The translations under genes were made by a program, and so were the position numbers. Positions 58,761-64,000 of a stretch of DNA of 64,000 bases are shown one piece after another. Below the pieces are notes generated by a model. That model searched no databases and had not been told where the DNA came from. It was given only the letters and a program-made list of their open reading frames with translations. Source of the stretch: Stenopsyche tienmushanensis (Eukaryota > Arthropoda > Insecta > Trichoptera > Stenopsychidae); contig WACJ01000096.1 in the NCBI GenBank assembly GCA_008973525.1, positions 310,001 through 374,000 of the forward strand. The letters run 5' to 3'. Position 1 is the first letter of the stretch. Every line of letters starts with the position of its first letter.

Positions 58761-59939
58761 TATTATTAATTTCCTGGATGTGAAGAAAAAGTACTGGAAG
58801 ATTAATAAAGTTGTGCAGGGCCGCCTATAAATGACTAAATTTGCAACATTAATTATAATATAGTGTAAAAATAATGATAATTTAAGCTACTTAAAGTTCG
58901 ACTAAATGTATCATAATTTAACCACATGTGGAATACACATGGGAAACCACTACATGATAAATCCTTTCCCTAAAAAATTCTCCCATAGAGATCGTCGGAT
59001 ATAAATAGCTTATAATTAGACTCATATTATTGTAATAAATATTATTTATTTATAAAGGGTTGACTATGTCTGTCATTCGATTATCGTTTGTATCTCCATG
59101 GGAACGATTGATAAATATCGCATAATTTTATCATGCAATCAGTACATGTAGATAATAATTGTTTTAACGTTGATTTTGCCGCACCCGCCAATTTGACGGA
59201 AATTGAATTTTATGAGCAAAATTACAAAACAATGATGCGAATATATACCCTCTGTCCAAGCAATGGATTTCGCCTTTTTTCCAAATGCATTTAAGGATAT
59301 AAATTTATGGCAATCCTGAACAAGGCTTACGTGCAAATGATTTTTCCTAATATCAGATAAAAATATTTCAATTGATGAACAATGTATTTCTTTAAAAACA
59401 TGATGCCAATTTATACAATATATGCAATAGATTTGGCATAAAAAATATCGTTATTAAAATAAAATGTGATGAACATTTTGAAATGATATGCAACTTTCTG
59501 CAGATTACTGCAGGGGTGGATGTGGAAGACAAGGGGATGACGGCGCATCTGGAAGGCTTTATGCACATAGTTTATGTATTGCATATATGTATAAGTTTTT
59601 ATGAATGCACTTGAACTATCTCTAATCAAGTCCACGTCCAATTTCTATATTTCTACAAAAACTTTACATTCAGTTAAAGTCGATTATTTTATTAAATACG
59701 CATCGTGTATTTATTAAATTTTGTGTAAATATTGATTTGTTTGATATGTATATTCTTAAAAATTGGTAAAGCTAGTGTTAATTATAATATTATATGTATA
59801 TTTGTGGTGATCTTCGGCACGCTTTGCGAAATGGGTGTTTATAAATATTTTGAATGCTTATTAGAAAATATACTTTTTTTATGAATTTTCAAATGAAGAA
59901 AATGAAGAAAACCCATTGATTGTATTTCTAAATATGAAA
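58761..59939. other. Spacer, nothing recognised
   Basis: AT-rich sequence with short frames. No gene seen. Confidence 0.4.
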
Positions 59940-60039
59940 ATACGTCGAGATGAAGGCGTCTGCACGTCTGCGTCGTTCTGACAGACGCGTCGGTCTGCAC
60001 GTGAGATTTATGTTTGTGGCACGCAGTCGTGGAGTTCGC

Positions 60040-60330
60040 AGCCGCTTTCGGTTATGCAAATGGCTCGGCTGCGCGCGCATCGAACCTGGAACACTCCCCG
60101 GTCAATAACGGGCACGACCGACTCACCCGACCCGACTCAAATGGGTCACTGCCGACAACCACGCATTTTTCATTGCGATTTTCCGGATAACTTCAAAATT
60201 ATAATCAAGCCCCCAACAGCTGATCGGCAAGGCCAGGAGGAACGCGTCGGCCCACTTACGATACGCAGTCCCATGAAAATCTTCATCGCTATATAAGTAG
60301 AACCATAATCATACATGACAGTCTAATTGT
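60040..60330 (+). promoter_or_regulatory. Possible CpG-rich promoter or enhancer
   Basis: 59945-60300 is the most GC- and CpG-rich host-like block in the window. It contains an octamer ATGCAAAT (60055-60062) and, at its downstream edge, CTATATAAG (about 60289-60297). A GACAGTC initiator-like sequence lies about 25-30 bp later. Upstream, GTCTGCACGT-type motifs repeat around 59958-60000. The arrangement would suit a TATA promoter reading rightward, but no gene is recognised downstream, only TTAA repeats. Confidence 0.25.
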
Positions 60331-60845
60331 CTATTCATTCACGACAATCAAATTATTTTCATAGCATTTCAGTAAATATGTTTTATTTCGAAAATAAGCA
60401 ATCAACATAATACCATTACTGTATTTCTGTCATGACTTATCACGTCATGAGACTCAATCATCCTTAAATTATCACAATAAATTCTTTAACTGGACACGAT
60501 ACGATATCGATTCGGGATTACTCTGATTTTCTGGATTTGAACAAGGACAGAATGAGTGATTGAATTTGCAACAAAAATTGAATGATAATTTCACTATTCA
60601 CTCATACATTCTCTCCTCTCCTACCTAAAATTATAATTTCTTTTCAAATAATCTTATTCTTAATTTACCACGTGTGGAAGGCAAATGGGATAGAATTTCT
60701 TTCCCTATGGATATTTCCTACGTCCAATCCAGATATGGCATTTTAACCTGTATGGCAGGATGATCGCGTATTTGCGAGCGAATTCCTGTGATTAAGCTGT
60801 TGGGGAGCATCGACATACATGTATGTCCGAATTTTCATGTCCCAA
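60331..60845. other. Spacer, nothing recognised
   Basis: AT-rich sequence between the GC-rich block and the repeat cluster. Confidence 0.4.
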
Positions 60846-61322
60846 AAAGAGCAATCTTGCACATTGAAGCTCGGAGACAGACAGAGAAAGAAAGAACTTA
60901 GCGCAGTTCGGGAAACTGAGACGGATAGCTTCCTCACATGCATCGCATGATTGTATAGATCGTTAAGCCCAAATTTATCGACTTGATAATGATTTCGATT
61001 TCAAGTGTGTTATTTGTTTACGCAAAGAAACCTCCGAATATTGTGTGTTATCGAGAGTGTTTGTTTATTTAACTGCTTGCCGTTCTTCTCTGCGTGTTGA
61101 ATGAGTCTTTGTTCAATTATCATTTCCTTCTAAAGAAGGAGCAAATGAATCAATTTTTTGTGCATTGTTTATGTAAAGAAATGATGTAGTCTTGTATTCA
61201 CTATCAAGTTTTCATTTACAATTGAAGATTGTCTTACGCTGATTAGGAGCTAACAGAAAGTAATCGGCGTAAAGCGATTATGACATCAACGACTTCATCG
61301 ATTTTAAATTTGCTCGCTCCTC
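60846..61322. mobile_element. TTAA element cluster, unit 1
   Basis: It begins inside the family head (AGAGCAATCTTGCAC then GCTCGGAGACAGACAGAG) with the terminal TTAACCCC part missing. It ends, reversed, with TTAACCTGTTGAGGAGCGAG, the family B terminus also at 16314. In the middle, GATGAAGTCGTTGATGTCAT (reversed) matches the 15935-16314 copy. Confidence 0.65.
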
Positions 61323-61620
61323 AACAGGTTAAAGAGCACTATTGTACGTTGAGCTCGGAGAGAGACAGATACGGATAAAACGTAGCACAGTTCGGTAACT
61401 GTGCATGGGAGACAGAGACAGAGAGCTTTCTACGTACATGGTGCGTTTTTATAGATCCCAAATTTATCGACCAATAATGATATGTGAATAATTTAATGAA
61501 TCGATTTCAAGTGTATTGTGTATGTTTACTTGAAGAAATGGCCGAATATTGTGTGCTATCGACAGTGTTTATTTATTTATATACAAGCTTCATACACGCT
61601 GCGATGCGATGCAAGCAAAA
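61323..61620. mobile_element. TTAA element cluster, unit 2
   Basis: It starts directly after unit 1 with AGAGCACTATTGTACGTTGA and GCTCGGAGAGAGACAGATAC. It runs through the shared CCCAAATTTATCGAC block and ends near the AAGCTTCATACACGCTGC block. Both TTAA termini are missing or shared with its neighbours. Confidence 0.6.
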
Positions 61621-61649
61621 CAAAATGTGTGCTTAAGAAAAAATACGTG

Positions 61650-62411
61650 TTAACCCCTAAAGGAGTACTATCCCAGGGTCTGGGATCACCGTTTCTCCAC
61701 TATTCAGAAAGAGCACTCTTGTGCGTTGAGCTCAGAGAAAAACAGAGACGGATAAATGTAGCACAGTTCGGTAGCTGTGCATGGGAGACAGAGACGGAGA
61801 GTGTATCTTGCATAAATCGTACGACTGGATAGTTCGTTAACCCAAATTTATCGACTAACAATGATAAAAACAAATCGATTTAAAGTGTATTGTTTATATT
61901 TTCTTGAACCGGATATTTTATGCTATTGACAGTGTTTATTTATTTAACTCGTTCGTCGCTGCGTCTAACAGATATGCGCGTCTCCGAAGTCCGAGTCTCC
62001 GAAAAGCGAATCAAGCGTCTCATTGTTACGTATTTCTATATAACGACTTACAAATGTTAACATTACGAACGTCTTTTTATAAAGTCTTCCAGATGACAAC
62101 TGTCTAAATATCTTTCGAAATCGACCTCGAAAATTGTATTCCTACCCCTGTCTGTTCGCACTTGCTTATCTTCACTTTGTTTTCGTTAATTTTACTAATG
62201 ATAGAATCAAGCACCACATGTCGTCCGTATTTATTCCGTGAGAAACAACACCGATTCACGTTGGGCGACGAGAGTGTTAAATATAAGCTTCATACGCACT
62301 GCTACAGTCTTGATAGATAAGTGGATTCGTACGGATGATAAGTGGCGTACAAGCAAATATAGCATCTAAGACTATTAAGATTTTAAATTAGCTCACTACT
62401 CAAAGGGTTAA
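61650..62411. mobile_element. TTAA element cluster, unit 3 (interrupted)
   Basis: It is bounded by TTAA at 61650-61653 (TTAACCCCTAAAGGAGTACT) and at 62408-62411 (reversed TTAACCCTTTGAGTAGTGAG). After the 337-bp insertion at 61944-62280 is discounted, the element is about 429 bp. The ends form an imperfect inverted repeat (TTAACCC....AG-AGT). It has no coding capacity. It is the only copy here of the mixed type with one head end and one family A tail end. Confidence 0.75.
61944..62280. mobile_element. TTAA element, family C, 337-bp copy nested in unit 3
   Basis: TTAA on both sides (61944-61947 and 62277-62280). It starts TTAACTCGTTCGTCGCTGCG and ends, reversed, TTAACACTCTCGTCGCCC. Both ends match the 1,024-bp copy at 41335-42358. 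It interrupts unit 3 between the GTTTATTTAT and ATATAAGCTTCATAC blocks, which are contiguous in unit 2. Confidence 0.82.
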
Positions 62412-64000
62412 CATCAAGACTGATAGTAAATTTTACGAATAATTGCTTGTTAACGATCGAATATTCAAAATTAGAGTAACAAATATCACAAAACAATACT
62501 GTTGCAAAATACAATGTTCTATGCTTGGTCTATCTATGTTTATTACGCAAAATTCATCGATAACTGTCAAAAAATTCATTACACAAAAAGCTTTACTGCA
62601 CTAATACGCTCCATACATTAATTATGAAGATAAAAGGTATCGTCGATGATTTTGACAGTTAGCATTGATACAGAAAAAACTTCTAAGACGTACATTTTTA
62701 AAACATGGTATCGCACTCCAATTTCTACGTGGTGAGGTGAGGTACGAGGTGATAAATTAAATTTAATCAAAATTTAAAGTACAATATCAGCTTCTTCAAC
62801 TCCCATATCTTTTAAAATTGCACAAATGGGATGCAAATTTATTGTTTGATTTGAAAACATTCTTCATTTAGTTATCCCCGATTGGTTATTTTTCCATTTG
62901 GGGGTTCATGATCAGGTTTTTTATATAACGAGGGGTTCATGAGCATAGTGAGTTTAAGGATCACTGATCTACACCAACCCTTTCAATATCTCCGTATATA
63001 GCTTGAAGACTAATCCTTTTGAAGATATTTTGAATACAATTTTGATAATTGATGTGATCATCAACAATTTATCTGAATAACTTTATCCAAACGCCCTTAA
63101 TTCACGTTCGGGTGACTTCATTGCACGCTTTGTCGATGTTGCTGATAGTTTTCATGATGTCAAATCGTTCTCAATAAGCCCGCATGCCATATTATGTTTA
63201 ATTTATGATGATTTGTTCATAAACGCAACTAATTTTTAAAAAAAGCCAAAATGAAAAAGGTACAAATTCACACTTATCGAGGTTGTAACGAACGAGGGTT
63301 ACCTGTAGTTACAAAAATAGTCCTTATTTCAAACTATACATTATAAGACATAGCGTTGCTTGAAGTACACGCAATAGCCCTGCCCTTGAGCAGATAAGAA
63401 CGTATAAACAATTATATAAATGTATGTAAAGCTGATATAAAACTCTATATATTGCCGTATTTAATTGACTTAATAGCTTTCAAACACATAATAAACGCGA
63501 CGAAATATAAAGAACGACCTTTTTAACTATTTCTTTTCATCATAAATAGTGATTTTCAAACAAAATAACTCATAAAATAAACCATTACAAGCTTATTGTG
63601 ACATAGAGAGATTGATGCTATACAAAGAATACAAAATGATGGATGTAAACAGGATCGGATTGGTGACCTGAGACCGGTTCGGAAGATTTTCCAGTCTAAC
63701 GACCCAAATTTAAATGATACAAACGCATTCGTGGTTATAAATTAAAGGCAATTTCACTAAAATAATGCCCGTGTTTTTAAACATAGTGTTTGTAACTAAA
63801 ATTCGATTATTTATTGTGATCTTAGCTGGGAACGGAAAAGATGCTAGCTGATCTGTGATCGTATACCAGTGCAAGATTTGCATGCAGGATGGTAAATAAC
63901 ACCATCCTGCCTTGATTACAATCTTTGAATTTAAAGAACATGTATGATCAAATAACTGGAAGCATAAATCGAATACGTCTGAATACACAAAACCTCAGTT
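62412..64000. other. Spacer with one hAT-like end
   Basis: AT-rich sequence with short frames. The only feature is the hAT-like terminus listed separately. A 92-codon minus-strand frame at the right edge (63710-63988) has no motif I recognise. Confidence 0.35.
62876..62966 (-). mobile_element. Possible hAT element end
   Basis: Reversed from 62966 it reads CAGTGATCCTTAAACTCAC, and internally GGGGGTTCATGATC and GAGGGGTTCATGAGC form a direct repeat. CAGTG(A/G)T(C/T)CTTAA resembles hAT termini. No partner or 8-bp duplication was found. Confidence 0.4.

Overview
This window looks like arthropod, most likely insect, nuclear DNA. It is strongly AT-rich, has no bacterial-style gene packing and holds no complete, convincing host gene. 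What can be recognised is almost entirely transposable-element sequence: Tc1/mariner, hAT and piggyBac-type (TTAA) DNA transposons with their short non-autonomous derivatives, one Penelope-like fragment, one or two decayed LINE fragments and tRNA-derived SINE-like sequences. The insect assignment is an inference from this mix. No species can be named from the sequence alone.

Layout. 1-17 kb: AT-rich spacer with two near-complete copies of one mariner lineage (5905-6809 and 13529-14429, both with TA target sites and terminal repeats), a hAT transposase fragment (about 11.5-12.0 kb), an older mariner remnant (15.45-15.9 kb) and a 380-bp TTAA element directly beside it (15935-16314). 17-35 kb: mostly spacer, with a decayed LINE reverse transcriptase (18.0-18.6 kb) and mariner-superfamily fragments near 21.5, 23.9, 27.5, 30.7 and 33.8 kb. 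36.5-37.4 kb: the longest open mariner transposase frame (253 codons). 38-49 kb: two unassigned GC-balanced open blocks (38.45 and 40.3 kb), then TTAA elements at 41335-42358, 45172-46304 (keeps the piggyBac C-terminal cysteine-rich domain) and 48765-49290, plus a 247-bp hAT MITE with a perfect 8-bp target duplication (48202-48448).

50.7-57.4 kb is a nest of elements. A hAT fragment ends at 51540. A 3.5-kb hAT unit (53894-57404) is flanked by a perfect 8-bp duplication and holds a 16-bp tandem repeat, a mariner piece, a second 247-bp hAT MITE with its own perfect duplication, and a Penelope-like GIY-YIG fragment. 58.5-62.4 kb carries related TTAA elements, three of them head to tail, and one of those is itself interrupted by a different 337-bp TTAA element.

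Every transposase fragment seen is broken by stops, frameshifts or deletions, so no element here looks self-sufficient. The non-autonomous hAT and TTAA elements have well-preserved ends and target duplications, so they moved more recently and would have depended on enzymes encoded elsewhere. Host function, if any, probably lies in the GC-balanced blocks (380-860, 2230-2640, 38.4-38.7, 40.3-40.5, 47.1-47.4 and 59.95-60.3 kb). These could be exons or regulatory DNA and cannot be assigned from sequence alone. All repeat and domain calls were made by eye, without database searches.
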